This document shows, in pieces, positions 7,202 through 14,589 of a DNA stretch of 51,119 nucleotides (the first letter of the stretch is position 1; each line of letters opens with the position of its first letter). Source of the stretch: Planctomycetota bacterium (GTDB taxonomy: Bacteria > Planctomycetota > J058 > JAJDCQ01). The position numbers were made by a program, and so were the translations under genes. The stretch spans positions 1-51,119 of the forward strand of contig JAJDCQ010000047.1 in NCBI GenBank assembly GCA_029260755.1, in the 5' to 3' direction. Under the pieces are notes generated by a model. That model saw only the letters and a list, made by a program, of their open reading frames with translations, was not told where the DNA came from and ran no database searches.

Positions 7202-9268
7202 CTAGCCGCCCGGCGTCTTGTCGGCCGGGCCCTTCTCGCCCTTCTTCTTGCCCAGCCCGAGGTGCTCGAGGAAGGCGTCGCCGTTCGGCTCGCGGCCGAG
7301 GAAGTCGCGGACCATGTCGAGCTCGTCGACGGTGCCGCCGCGGCTCAGGATCTTCTTCCGGTACTCCATCCCGATCTTCGGGTCGAGGGCGCGACCCTTG
7401 AAGCGGGTGAACATGTCCTGGGCGAACACGAGCGACCAGAGGTAGCCGTAGTAGCCCGACGCGTAGCCGGTCAGGTGCCCGAACGAGGCCTGGCTGTGGG
7501 TGCCCGGCAGCGGCGGGAAGAGGCGCGCCTCGGCGTAGACCTTCTCGCGGATCGCGTCGGTGTCGAGCTCGCCGTCCTCGTCGATGTGGTAACTGAAGTC
7601 CATCAGGCCGAGGTAGACCTGGCCCTCGGCGCGGAGCCCGGAGCCGAGGTGCTGCGCCTTCAGCATCCCGTCGAGGAGCTCCTTCGGGAAGGCGGCGCCG
7701 GTCTCGTAGTGCTTCGCGAACGTGCCGAGCACCTCGGCGTCCCAGACCCAGTTCTCGAACATCTGGCTGGGCGCCTCGACGAAGTCGCGGGCGACCTGCG
7801 TGCCGGAGAACTGGACGAAGCTCGCCTCGGTCAGGATCGAGTGGAGGCAGTGGCCGAACTCGTGGAAGTAGGTCTCGACCTCGGAGTGCGACAGGAGCGC
7901 CGGCTTGTCCTCGGTCGGCTTGGTGAAGTTGCAGACCAGCGCGACGAGCGGCCGGCTGAGCTTGCCGTCGGCCCAGCGCTTCCGCAGGTGGAGCGGGAAC
8001 TGCGCCGCGTGGTTGTACTTGTTCTCGCGCGGGTGGAGGTCGATGTAGAACTCGCCGAGCACCTCGCCGCTCGCCTTGTCCTTCACCTCGAAGAGCTTCA
8101 CGTCCTCGTGCCAGATCGGACGCTCGCGCTTCTCCGCCTCGGCGGTGATGTCGGTGTACTCGATCCCGTAGATCTTCTGGGTGATCGAGAAGAGCCCCTT
8201 GGTCACCTCCTCGAGCGAGAAGTACTCGCGGATCTTCTCCTGGTCGACGGCGTACTTCTCGACCTTGAGCCGGTCGATGTAGAAGGAGGCGTCCCAAGCG
8301 TTCAGGACGGCGTCGGGGTCGCCCGTGTGGGCGCGCTTCGCCGCCTGGAGCTCGGCGAAGTCGAGCTTCGCCTTCTCCCGGAGCTTCGGCCGGAGGTCGT
8401 CGTAGAACGCCTTGATGTTCGCCGGCGTCTTCGACATCCGCGTCTCGACCTGGAACGCCGAGAAGTTCTCGTAGCCGAGCAGCTTCGCCTTCTCCGCCCG
8501 GAGCTTCAGCATCTTCTCGAGCACCTCGATGTTGTCGAGGGCGCGGCGGCCGTAGGCGGCCGAGAACTTGAGGCGGGTCGCCCCGACCTCGCAACGGCTG
8601 AAGACGCGGCCGGCGATCGGGCCGTTGAGCTTGCAGTGGTAGAGCTCGCCGATCCGCGGGAGGGTCTTCAGGAAGTCGGGCGAGACGCCGGCGAGCTCCG
8701 CCTCGGTCAGGAGCAGGCTCGTGTCGTCCTCGCGGATGTTCTTGCGGAACTCGATCGAGAGGTCGTTGAGCTCCTTCTCGAGCGCCAGCATCCGCTCGCG
8801 CTTCTCGTCGGGCAGATCCATGCCGGCCCGGCGGAAGTCGCGGAGCAGGTGCTTCAGCAGCCGCGCCCGCTCGCCCTCGAGCTTCGGCTCGGTCCTGGCG
8901 AACGCCTCGAGCGCCCGGTAGAGCCCGATGTGCTGCTCGAACTCGATGAAGAACTCACCCATCGCGCGGGTGGCGGCCGTCCCCTTCTCGCGGACGGCCT
9001 CGTCGGGATGAACGCTCTCCATGAAGCAGGTCATCCGCGCATCGTTGAAGAAGGTCGCGACGAGGTCGTCCATCGCCCCGACCGTGTTCTCGAACGTGCG
9101 CTCCCCGTCGGGGATCTCGACGATCTTCTTCATCGAGGCGCGGGCGCGCTCGATCTGCGCATCGATCGGCGACGGCGCGGCTTGCTCACCCTCCTGGGCG
9201 CGGGCGAGCCCGCCGGGGATGAGGAGTGCGGTGACGAGAAGGAAAACGGCGCGATACCTCGAGTGCAT
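7202..9268 (-). CDS. Exported M3-family zinc oligopeptidase
   Basis: The protein is 688 residues, the usual size for thimet oligopeptidase/oligopeptidase A relatives, which cleave short peptides in a deep channel. Zinc ligands and the catalytic Glu are in YFHEFGHCLHS (H469, E470, H473), with the third ligand in DFVEAPSQMFENW about 25 residues later. The substrate-loop motif GHLTGYASGYYGYLWS is also typical of M3. Residues 1-27 form a signal peptide (FLLVTALLIPGGLARAQEG), so the enzyme acts outside the cytoplasm, unlike most M3 peptidases. The ATG at 9268 is chosen because the signal peptide begins there, even though the open frame extends far upstream. It is the first gene of the six-gene minus-strand run. 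Confidence 0.94.
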   Translation of the reverse strand: MHSRYRAVFLLVTALLIPGGLARAQEGEQAAPSPIDAQIERARASMKKIVEIPDGERTFENTVGAMDDLVATFFNDARMTCFMESVHPDEAVREKGTAATRAMGEFFIEFEQHIGLYRALEAFARTEPKLEGERARLLKHLLRDFRRAGMDLPDEKRERMLALEKELNDLSIEFRKNIREDDTSLLLTEAELAGVSPDFLKTLPRIGELYHCKLNGPIAGRVFSRCEVGATRLKFSAAYGRRALDNIEVLEKMLKLRAEKAKLLGYENFSAFQVETRMSKTPANIKAFYDDLRPKLREKAKLDFAELQAAKRAHTGDPDAVLNAWDASFYIDRLKVEKYAVDQEKIREYFSLEEVTKGLFSITQKIYGIEYTDITAEAEKRERPIWHEDVKLFEVKDKASGEVLGEFYIDLHPRENKYNHAAQFPLHLRKRWADGKLSRPLVALVCNFTKPTEDKPALLSHSEVETYFHEFGHCLHSILTEASFVQFSGTQVARDFVEAPSQMFENWVWDAEVLGTFAKHYETGAAFPKELLDGMLKAQHLGSGLRAEGQVYLGLMDFSYHIDEDGELDTDAIREKVYAEARLFPPLPGTHSQASFGHLTGYASGYYGYLWSLVFAQDMFTRFKGRALDPKIGMEYRKKILSRGGTVDELDMVRDFLGREPNGDAFLEHLGLGKKKGEKGPADKTPGG

Positions 9269-9343
9269 CTTCTTCGTTTCTCCATTGGCGACGTTCGAGC
9301 GAGTGCGAAAGGCCCAACGATACCGTCGAGCCCGCCAGGCGGC

Positions 9344-9349
9344 TAGAAT
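9344..9349 (+). promoter_or_regulatory. Candidate -10 element (TAGAAT) for the YHS-protein gene
   Basis: GGCTAGAATC lies about 60 bases before the start at 9405, in the divergent spacer between the M3 peptidase and YHS-protein genes. It resembles a sigma70 -10 box and shares its flanks with the element before the kinase array. No convincing -35 box is seen 16-18 bases upstream. Confidence 0.35.
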
Positions 9350-9404
9350 CGAGTCGTCGGCGGCACCCCACCTATCAAGAACCGAACTACATCCGAGGTG
9401 ATCC

Positions 9405-10196
9405 ATGACCCGACGCCCTCGCGCGCTCCTCCTCGCATGCCTCGCCCTCCCGCTCGCGCTCGGCGCGGCGGCGACGACCCTCGTCCGGGCGGACGACGAC
9501 GACGCGGCCGCCCGCCGGAAGGCCGGCAAGGCCGCCCTCGCCGGCTTCGGCGACTGGGTCGGCGACTGGAAGGGCATCGGCATGCCCAAGCGCGGCTCGG
9601 CCAAGGGGGCGTGGCGCGAGCTGGTGGCCTGGGCGTGGGCGTTCGACGGCGGCGCGGCGCTCCGGTTCACCTCGCCCGACGGCAAGTACTACGTCGAGGG
9701 GCGGGTCGAGGCGACCGAGACCGACGGAAGCTTCCGGCTCGTCGCGAAGCGCCCCGACGGCTCCGAGGAGACGTTCGAGGGCACCCTCGCCGAGGGGAAG
9801 AAGCTCGTCCTCGATGCGACCGGCGAGGTCGGCGACGGTCGGCCCGCCCGCGTCACGATCGACCTCGTCGCGAAGGGCGATCGGATGCTCATGCTCTACG
9901 AGAGCAAGCGCGCCACCGGCACGTTCAAGCGGATCGCCGAGCTCGGGCTGACCCGCAAGGGCAGCGGCTTCGGCAAGGCCGGGAGCGGCGGCCCCGAGTG
10001 CATCATCACCGGCGGCCTCGGCACGATCTCCGTCACCCACGACGGCAAGACCTACCTCGTCTGCTGCAGCGGCTGCAAGGATCTCTTCGAGGCGGACCCG
10101 GAAGGGGAGCTCGCCGCCTACCGCGAGCGGAAGCAGGAGGAGGCCGCCGAGAAGAAGGCGGCGCTCGAGAAGGAGAAGATGGGCGGCGGCGAGTAG
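9405..10196 (+). CDS. Exported protein with C-terminal YHS/TRASH-like metal-binding motif
   Basis: The protein is 263 residues with a clear signal peptide (ALLLACLALPLALGAAATTLV). Residues 45-185 look like a beta-rich lipocalin-like domain of about 140 residues (GDWVGDWKGIGMPKRG, KYYVEGRVEATETDGSFRLV). Residues 197-233 carry a cysteine cluster: PECIITGG, then a strand, then GKTYLVCCSGCKDLFEADPE. This matches the YHS/TRASH pattern of metal-sensing or metal-transfer domains (C199, C220, C221, C224). The end is a charged helix rich in Lys and Glu. The start is supported by GAGGTGAT before the ATG. It probably binds a transition metal or a metal-loaded partner outside the cytoplasm; the metal is unknown. 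Confidence 0.82.
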   Translation: MTRRPRALLLACLALPLALGAAATTLVRADDDDAAARRKAGKAALAGFGDWVGDWKGIGMPKRGSAKGAWRELVAWAWAFDGGAALRFTSPDGKYYVEGRVEATETDGSFRLVAKRPDGSEETFEGTLAEGKKLVLDATGEVGDGRPARVTIDLVAKGDRMLMLYESKRATGTFKRIAELGLTRKGSGFGKAGSGGPECIITGGLGTISVTHDGKTYLVCCSGCKDLFEADPEGELAAYRERKQEEAAEKKAALEKEKMGGGE

Positions 10197-10230
10197 CCTC
10201 CCCCGCCGCTCTCGCACTTCCTGCCTGTCC

Positions 10231-11895
10231 CTACTCCGCCTCGTCCGTCCGCGCGTCGACGAACCGCCCGCCGGTCTTCTCGGCGAGGCCTCGCATGAAG
10301 CGAATCGCGCCCCGCATCCCGCGGTTGCGTCGCGGCTTTCCGGACGGATCGGGGTCGGGCTGCGCCACGCTGCGGATCAGCACCGTGTGGATGCGGATCT
10401 TGCGGGTCCGGTTCCAGAACAGAACCCGCTCGAGCATCTGGTCGAGGTCGGCCGTCCGCCCCGACGTCGGCGCGCCGTCGGTCAGCAGATAGATCGTGTC
10501 GACCGGCCACTGGTAGTTCGTCTCGAAGTGACCCGTCTCGCTGATGTCGAAGGCGCGGTCGAGGGCGTCGAAGATGTTGGTGCCGAGGCCGAGCTCCTCC
10601 TCGAGGAGCCGGTCGTGCATCTGCTTCTTGCTCGCCGGGCTCGCCTCGAGCATCGTGTCGGCGAGCCGCACGACGCCCCAGTGGTAGACGATCACGTTGA
10701 AGCGCGTACGGTCGGGGAACGCGTGCAGGACGCGGAGCGACTGCTCCTGCGCCTCGGCGAGACGGGTGTCGCCATCGATCTCGATCGGCGGCGTCTTCGG
10801 ACGCTCGGACCCAGGGGCGCCGCCCGTCTCGGGACGCCGCTCGCCGCCGCCCTCGCCCTCGCCCTCTCCTGCGCCGCCGCGATCGAAGGCGCGGTTCATC
10901 GACTTGCTGTAGTCGATGACGAAGACGACGGCCTTGCTGTCGACCGGGATCCCGAAGAACTCCGAGTGGAGGGGACGCTCGACGGTCGCTCCGTCGCCGG
11001 CCTTCGCCTTCTTCATCGTCCCCGCGTCGATCTCCGCCTTGTGGGCGAGGTACCAGTCGCGCCAGCGGCTCGGGTCGGCGGCGAAGCGCTCACCGGTGAG
11101 CGCGGTCAGGGCGGCGTCGACGTCGGTGACGAGGCGCCCCTCCTCCTTCTCGAGGCGGTCGATGAGCGGACCGGTCGCCTCGATCGCGCGGAGGGCGACG
11201 AGCGCCTGGACGGCCGAGACGCGCACCTGCCAGCGCTCGTCCTCGAGCGCCGCGACGATGCGAGCGACGGCGGATCGATCGCCGAGCGCCGCGAGCCCGT
11301 CGATCGAGAGGGAGCGGACGAGCGGATGCTTGTCGCCGATGAGCTCCTGCAGCTTCGCGGAGGCGTCGTTCTGCTTGGCCACGCCGAGGGCGTAGGCGAC
11401 CTCGGCGCGCACCTTCCACGCCTTGTGCCGGAGGCCCTTGTCGAGCATCCAGGCGACCGCGTCGTCGGAGCGGAGCTTGGCGAGGGCCGCGACGACGTGG
11501 CGCTCGATCGCCATCCGCGCGTTGATCGCGAGGGCGAGCTCCTTGCTCCGGCCGCCGTCGTCGGGCTCGGGGACGCCAGCGCCGGGCGCGCCGGCCGGGC
11601 GCGGCGCCTTCCCCAGCCGGACGGGCGCGTCTCCGGCCGCGACGCTCTTCGCATACTCGGCGCGCAGCTTCGCCAGGTCGCGGGGCGGCTTGGCAATGAC
11701 GGCGCACAGCAGCTTCGCCGCATCGGCCGAATCGTTCTCGACGCAGATCGCCGCGCCGCGCTCGACCTCGGCCTCGTCGTCGGCGCCGAGGCGAGCCTTC
11801 GCCTCGCGCTCCCAGCCCGCCGCGAGGGCCGACGACAGGCACGTCGCGGCCAGGGCGACGCCGAGAATCGAAGGTAGCAGGCGCGAACGGGTCAT
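10231..11895 (-). CDS. Exported HEAT-repeat protein with VWA domain
   Basis: The protein is 554 residues. It has a signal peptide (LLPSILGVALAATCLSSALA), then HEAT-like helical repeats at about 115-270 (for example LRHKAWKVRAEVAYALGVAK and ALEDERWQVRVSAVQALVAL). A von Willebrand factor A domain occupies about 310-550. The metal-ion-dependent adhesion site is intact in VVFVIDYSKSM (D328, S330, S332), with TDGAPT further on. A low-complexity Gly/Glu/Arg/Pro insert of about 35 residues follows the MIDAS strand. HEAT+VWA proteins of this kind are common in Planctomycetota, but their role is unproven; binding of extracellular protein ligands is likely. A GGGAGAG ribosome site precedes the ATG. It converges with the YHS-protein gene across a 34-base spacer. 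Confidence 0.88.
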   Translation of the reverse strand: MTRSRLLPSILGVALAATCLSSALAAGWEREAKARLGADDEAEVERGAAICVENDSADAAKLLCAVIAKPPRDLAKLRAEYAKSVAAGDAPVRLGKAPRPAGAPGAGVPEPDDGGRSKELALAINARMAIERHVVAALAKLRSDDAVAWMLDKGLRHKAWKVRAEVAYALGVAKQNDASAKLQELIGDKHPLVRSLSIDGLAALGDRSAVARIVAALEDERWQVRVSAVQALVALRAIEATGPLIDRLEKEEGRLVTDVDAALTALTGERFAADPSRWRDWYLAHKAEIDAGTMKKAKAGDGATVERPLHSEFFGIPVDSKAVVFVIDYSKSMNRAFDRGGAGEGEGEGGGERRPETGGAPGSERPKTPPIEIDGDTRLAEAQEQSLRVLHAFPDRTRFNVIVYHWGVVRLADTMLEASPASKKQMHDRLLEEELGLGTNIFDALDRAFDISETGHFETNYQWPVDTIYLLTDGAPTSGRTADLDQMLERVLFWNRTRKIRIHTVLIRSVAQPDPDPSGKPRRNRGMRGAIRFMRGLAEKTGGRFVDARTDEAE

Positions 11896-12048
11896 CGGTC
11901 ACTCTCCCGCGGTCATCGTCGGCGAGCCCCTCGGGCGGGTCAACCGCCCGAGCGTCGGCCCGCAAGCCCACTGAAAGACGGCCACGGGCGAGGGCGTATC
12001 GGGTTCGGGGTGCCGGCCAGGAGCCCGCATCCGGGAAGGGGTCCCGCC

Positions 12049-13524
12049 ATGACAAGTCGACTTCTCGTCCTCGCTTCGGTGGTCGCGGCTGGGTTGCTCG
12101 TCGGGTGTGGAGGCGGTGGTGGAAGCGGGGGGGCCGCCGGGGCACCGCGGGGCGCCGCGGGTGGGGCGCCGCCCGGCGGAACGCAGCCCGGGACGCAGCC
12201 GCCGACGACGCCTCCACCCCCACCGCCGCCCCCGCCGCCACCGCCGCCACCGCCGCCGACGACCCCGGGCCTCCGCCTCGAGGTCATCCCCGTCGCGCAG
12301 AGCGCCGTCGGCCGCCCGGTCCGGATCGACGCCGCGCAGGCGGAGCTCCTCGGGCTCCGGCTGACGGCGACCAGCTTCGACGTCGACCTGGCCGCCCTCA
12401 CGATCACCGCGAGCGGCACGGCGAACGACGACGACGACATCGGTCTGATCCGCCTGTTCGAGGATCTGAACGGGAACGGCTTCGTCGATGGCGGGGCCGA
12501 CCGTCAGGTGCTGTTCGGGGTGAACCCGTTCACCCGCGACGACGGGACGACGACGCTGCCATCGATCGCCGGGCCGCTCGCGACGATCCCCGCCGGGAGC
12601 AGCGTCGACCTGATCGTCAGCGTCACCCTCGCCGGCAGCTCGGACCCGGGCGAGACGATCGTCTTCTCGGTCGCGTCGGCGGGCGACGTCGACGCGCGCG
12701 AGGCCGGCACGACGACGCCGGTCCCGGTCACCGGCCCGGCCCTCTCATCGCCCCCGATTCGCCTGTTCGTGAACACCCACCTGCTCGTGACCGAGGTGTG
12801 CACGCGCCCGACGGACGCCGAGTTCGTCGAGATCTACAACCCGACCGCCGACCCGATCGACCTCTCCGAGCACTTCGTCACCAACGGGACGCAGCGCAGC
12901 CGCGGGCAGCTCTACGCGCGCCTTCCCACCGGCGCGAACTTCGGCGGCGCGCAGGCGGCCGGCGGCGTCTTCGACTGGCACGTCCGCTTCTTCGCTGGCG
13001 CGACGATCGCGCCGAACGAGGCGCAGACGATCGCGATCGACTCCGATCGCTTCGTCTCGACCTACGGGTCGCCGCCCACCTACGAGCTCGTCCAGGACGG
13101 CTCGACCGACGGGGTCGCCGACATGCGGCCGGTCGTCTCGGCCGCCGTCGGACGCGACGCGCGCCTCGAGAACACGGACACGATCGTCGTCCATCGCTGG
13201 GACGGGACGAGCGACCTCGTGGCCGACGTCGACTACCTCGTCTTCGGCGCGAGCAACGCCGAGCACTTCGTCGACAAGACGGCGCTCGCGATCGACGGTC
13301 CCGACGCCGACACCGCGACCTCGACCTACGCGGGCGAGCTCGATGGGCCGCTTCAGGACCTGATCCCCGGCCACCTCGACGGCCAGTCGATCCAGCGCGT
13401 CGACCTCGAGGAGGGCGCCGAGACGCCGTTCCTCGGCAACGGAGTCACCAACCACGACGAGACGAGCGAGGACTTCGCGCAGACCTTCGTCGTCGCCGGT
13501 CCGCCGACTCCAGGGCAGCCCTGA
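12049..13524 (+). CDS. Lipoprotein with polyproline stalk and lamin-tail domain
   Basis: The protein is 491 residues. The signal ends in a lipobox (GLLVGC, Cys20) and is followed by Gly/Ala/Pro-rich linker sequence. A run of about 16 consecutive prolines near residues 53-70 probably forms a rigid stalk. Residues 75-225 appear to be a beta-rich domain. Residues about 244-395 match a lamin-tail domain (HLLVTEVCTRPTDAEFVEIY, then NPTADPIDLSEHFVTNG), a small immunoglobulin-like fold found in bacterial surface proteins. The start at 12049 follows AAGGGG and begins the signal peptide. This is most likely an outer-surface adhesion or matrix protein; the ligand is unknown. Confidence 0.87.
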   Translation: MTSRLLVLASVVAAGLLVGCGGGGGSGGAAGAPRGAAGGAPPGGTQPGTQPPTTPPPPPPPPPPPPPPPPTTPGLRLEVIPVAQSAVGRPVRIDAAQAELLGLRLTATSFDVDLAALTITASGTANDDDDIGLIRLFEDLNGNGFVDGGADRQVLFGVNPFTRDDGTTTLPSIAGPLATIPAGSSVDLIVSVTLAGSSDPGETIVFSVASAGDVDAREAGTTTPVPVTGPALSSPPIRLFVNTHLLVTEVCTRPTDAEFVEIYNPTADPIDLSEHFVTNGTQRSRGQLYARLPTGANFGGAQAAGGVFDWHVRFFAGATIAPNEAQTIAIDSDRFVSTYGSPPTYELVQDGSTDGVADMRPVVSAAVGRDARLENTDTIVVHRWDGTSDLVADVDYLVFGASNAEHFVDKTALAIDGPDADTATSTYAGELDGPLQDLIPGHLDGQSIQRVDLEEGAETPFLGNGVTNHDETSEDFAQTFVVAGPPTPGQP

Positions 13525-13570
13525 GCCCTCTCGACCGACGAGTTCGGGATTCGATCGGCCACGCGAGCAC

Positions 13571-13621
13571 CTCAAGATCCTTCGAATTGGTAACTTGAGA
13601 CTTTCGCGAAGAACTCGCGAA
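13571..13621. repeat. Two adjacent inverted repeats in an AT-richer leader
   Basis: CTCAAG (13571-13576) pairs with CTTGAG (13594-13599) around a 17-base loop. TTCGCGA (13603-13609) pairs with TCGCGAA (13615-13621) around a 5-base loop. Both lie in the 189-base spacer before the small membrane protein gene, which is visibly less GC-rich than its surroundings. There is no T-run after either stem, so a simple terminator for the lamin-tail gene is not obvious. They may be operators or a structured 5' leader. Confidence 0.5.
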
Positions 13622-13713
13622 TCAACCGAAAACGCGGCGCGTCGTAATTTCCAGATCCGAGCCGCGCCGCGACGCCTGCGGCGCACGAGCTCGCGAAACG
13701 GAGGACAGATCCG

Positions 13714-13896
13714 ATGAACGCCCGCAACGAGAACGAGCTTGCCGGTCAACGTCCGATCGCCCGCGGCGACTCGATGGCCCTCGCGCCGGTCGAGCGGCCC
13801 TCGCCCGCCTTCGGGGTGAGCTTCCTCATCCTCGGGACGATCTTCGTCCTCAACCTCGGCACGGTCGTCCAGGCCGTCCTCGACCTGGTCAACTAG
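13714..13896 (+). CDS. Small single-span membrane protein
   Basis: The protein is 60 residues. It has a polar N-terminal half (MNARNENELAGQRPIARGDS), then a hydrophobic helix near residues 33-57 (FGVSFLILGTIFVLNLGTVV), ending at the membrane. GGAGG lies 8 bases before the ATG, and an AT-richer spacer with hairpins precedes it, both supporting a real gene. Its TAG stop lies in a CTAG palindrome that also contains the stop of the convergent reductase gene. No family was recognised. It could be a stress-induced or regulatory membrane peptide. Confidence 0.6.
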   Translation: MNARNENELAGQRPIARGDSMALAPVERPSPAFGVSFLILGTIFVLNLGTVVQAVLDLVN

Positions 13897-14576
13897 ACCC
13901 CCCCCACCCGATAGCGCGCGAACACCTCGCCCTCGACGACCTCACCCTCGAGCAGGGTGAGGCTCGTCCGGGGCAGCGCTCCGTCGACCGGCGAGGCCGA
14001 CCCGCCCGCGCCGAGCAGCACCGGCGCGACGGTGACGAGCAGCTCGTCGACGAGACCGGCCGCGAGCATCGCCGCGTTGACGACGCCGCCGCCCTCACAG
14101 AGCAGCCGACGGATCCCGTCGCGTTCGGCGAGCTCCTCGAGCACGCGGTCGAGGGCGACCGAGCCCGACCCTCCGGAGCGCCGAACCTCGGCCCGCTCCG
14201 ACAGGGCGGCGACCCGATCGGCCGGCGCGTCGGCGGCGACGCACACGATCGGCCGACGCTCCTCGCCCCGCGGAGCGAGCAGCCGCGCCGCCGGCGGGCA
14301 GCTCGCCCGGCCGCTCACGATGACGAACAGCGGCTCGGCGGAGCGCCCCTCCCCGCGGCGCGCGTCGCGGAGGTCGTCGGCGAGGACCGAGCCGGGGGGA
14401 TCGTCGGCCGCCACCGTCGCCGCGCCGAGCAGCACCGCGTCCGCCGCCGCGCGCGCCTCGTGGAGGCGGCGACGGTCGCGCCGGCTGCCGAACCCGGCGC
14501 CGCCGGCGGGCGGAGCGATCCGCCCGTCGACGCTCATCGCGAAGCAGGCGGTGACGTGCGGACGCGCGCGACCCAA
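13893..14576 (-). CDS. RibD C-terminal-like (dihydrofolate-reductase-fold) reductase
   Basis: The protein is about 227 residues and has the RibD-C/pyrimidine reductase pattern. HVTACFAMSVDGRIA opens the fold, ADAVLLGAATVAADDP provides the nucleotide-binding turn, LLCEGGGVVNAAMLAAGLVD is the conserved GG helix, and LLVTVAPVLLGAG is the late strand. Stand-alone members reduce a pyrimidine precursor of riboflavin or related substrates with NADPH. The deaminase half of RibD is absent, and no other rib genes are here, so the substrate is open. The start is uncertain: TTG at 14576 keeps the first strand and sits just after the DUF885 stop, while the first ATG (in AMSVDG) would cut that strand. Probably co-transcribed with the DUF885 gene. 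Confidence 0.8.
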   Translation of the reverse strand: MGRARPHVTACFAMSVDGRIAPPAGGAGFGSRRDRRRLHEARAAADAVLLGAATVAADDPPGSVLADDLRDARRGEGRSAEPLFVIVSGRASCPPAARLLAPRGEERRPIVCVAADAPADRVAALSERAEVRRSGGSGSVALDRVLEELAERDGIRRLLCEGGGVVNAAMLAAGLVDELLVTVAPVLLGAGGSASPVDGALPRTSLTLLEGEVVEGEVFARYRVGGV

Positions 14577-14589
14577 GACGCTCGCCCGA

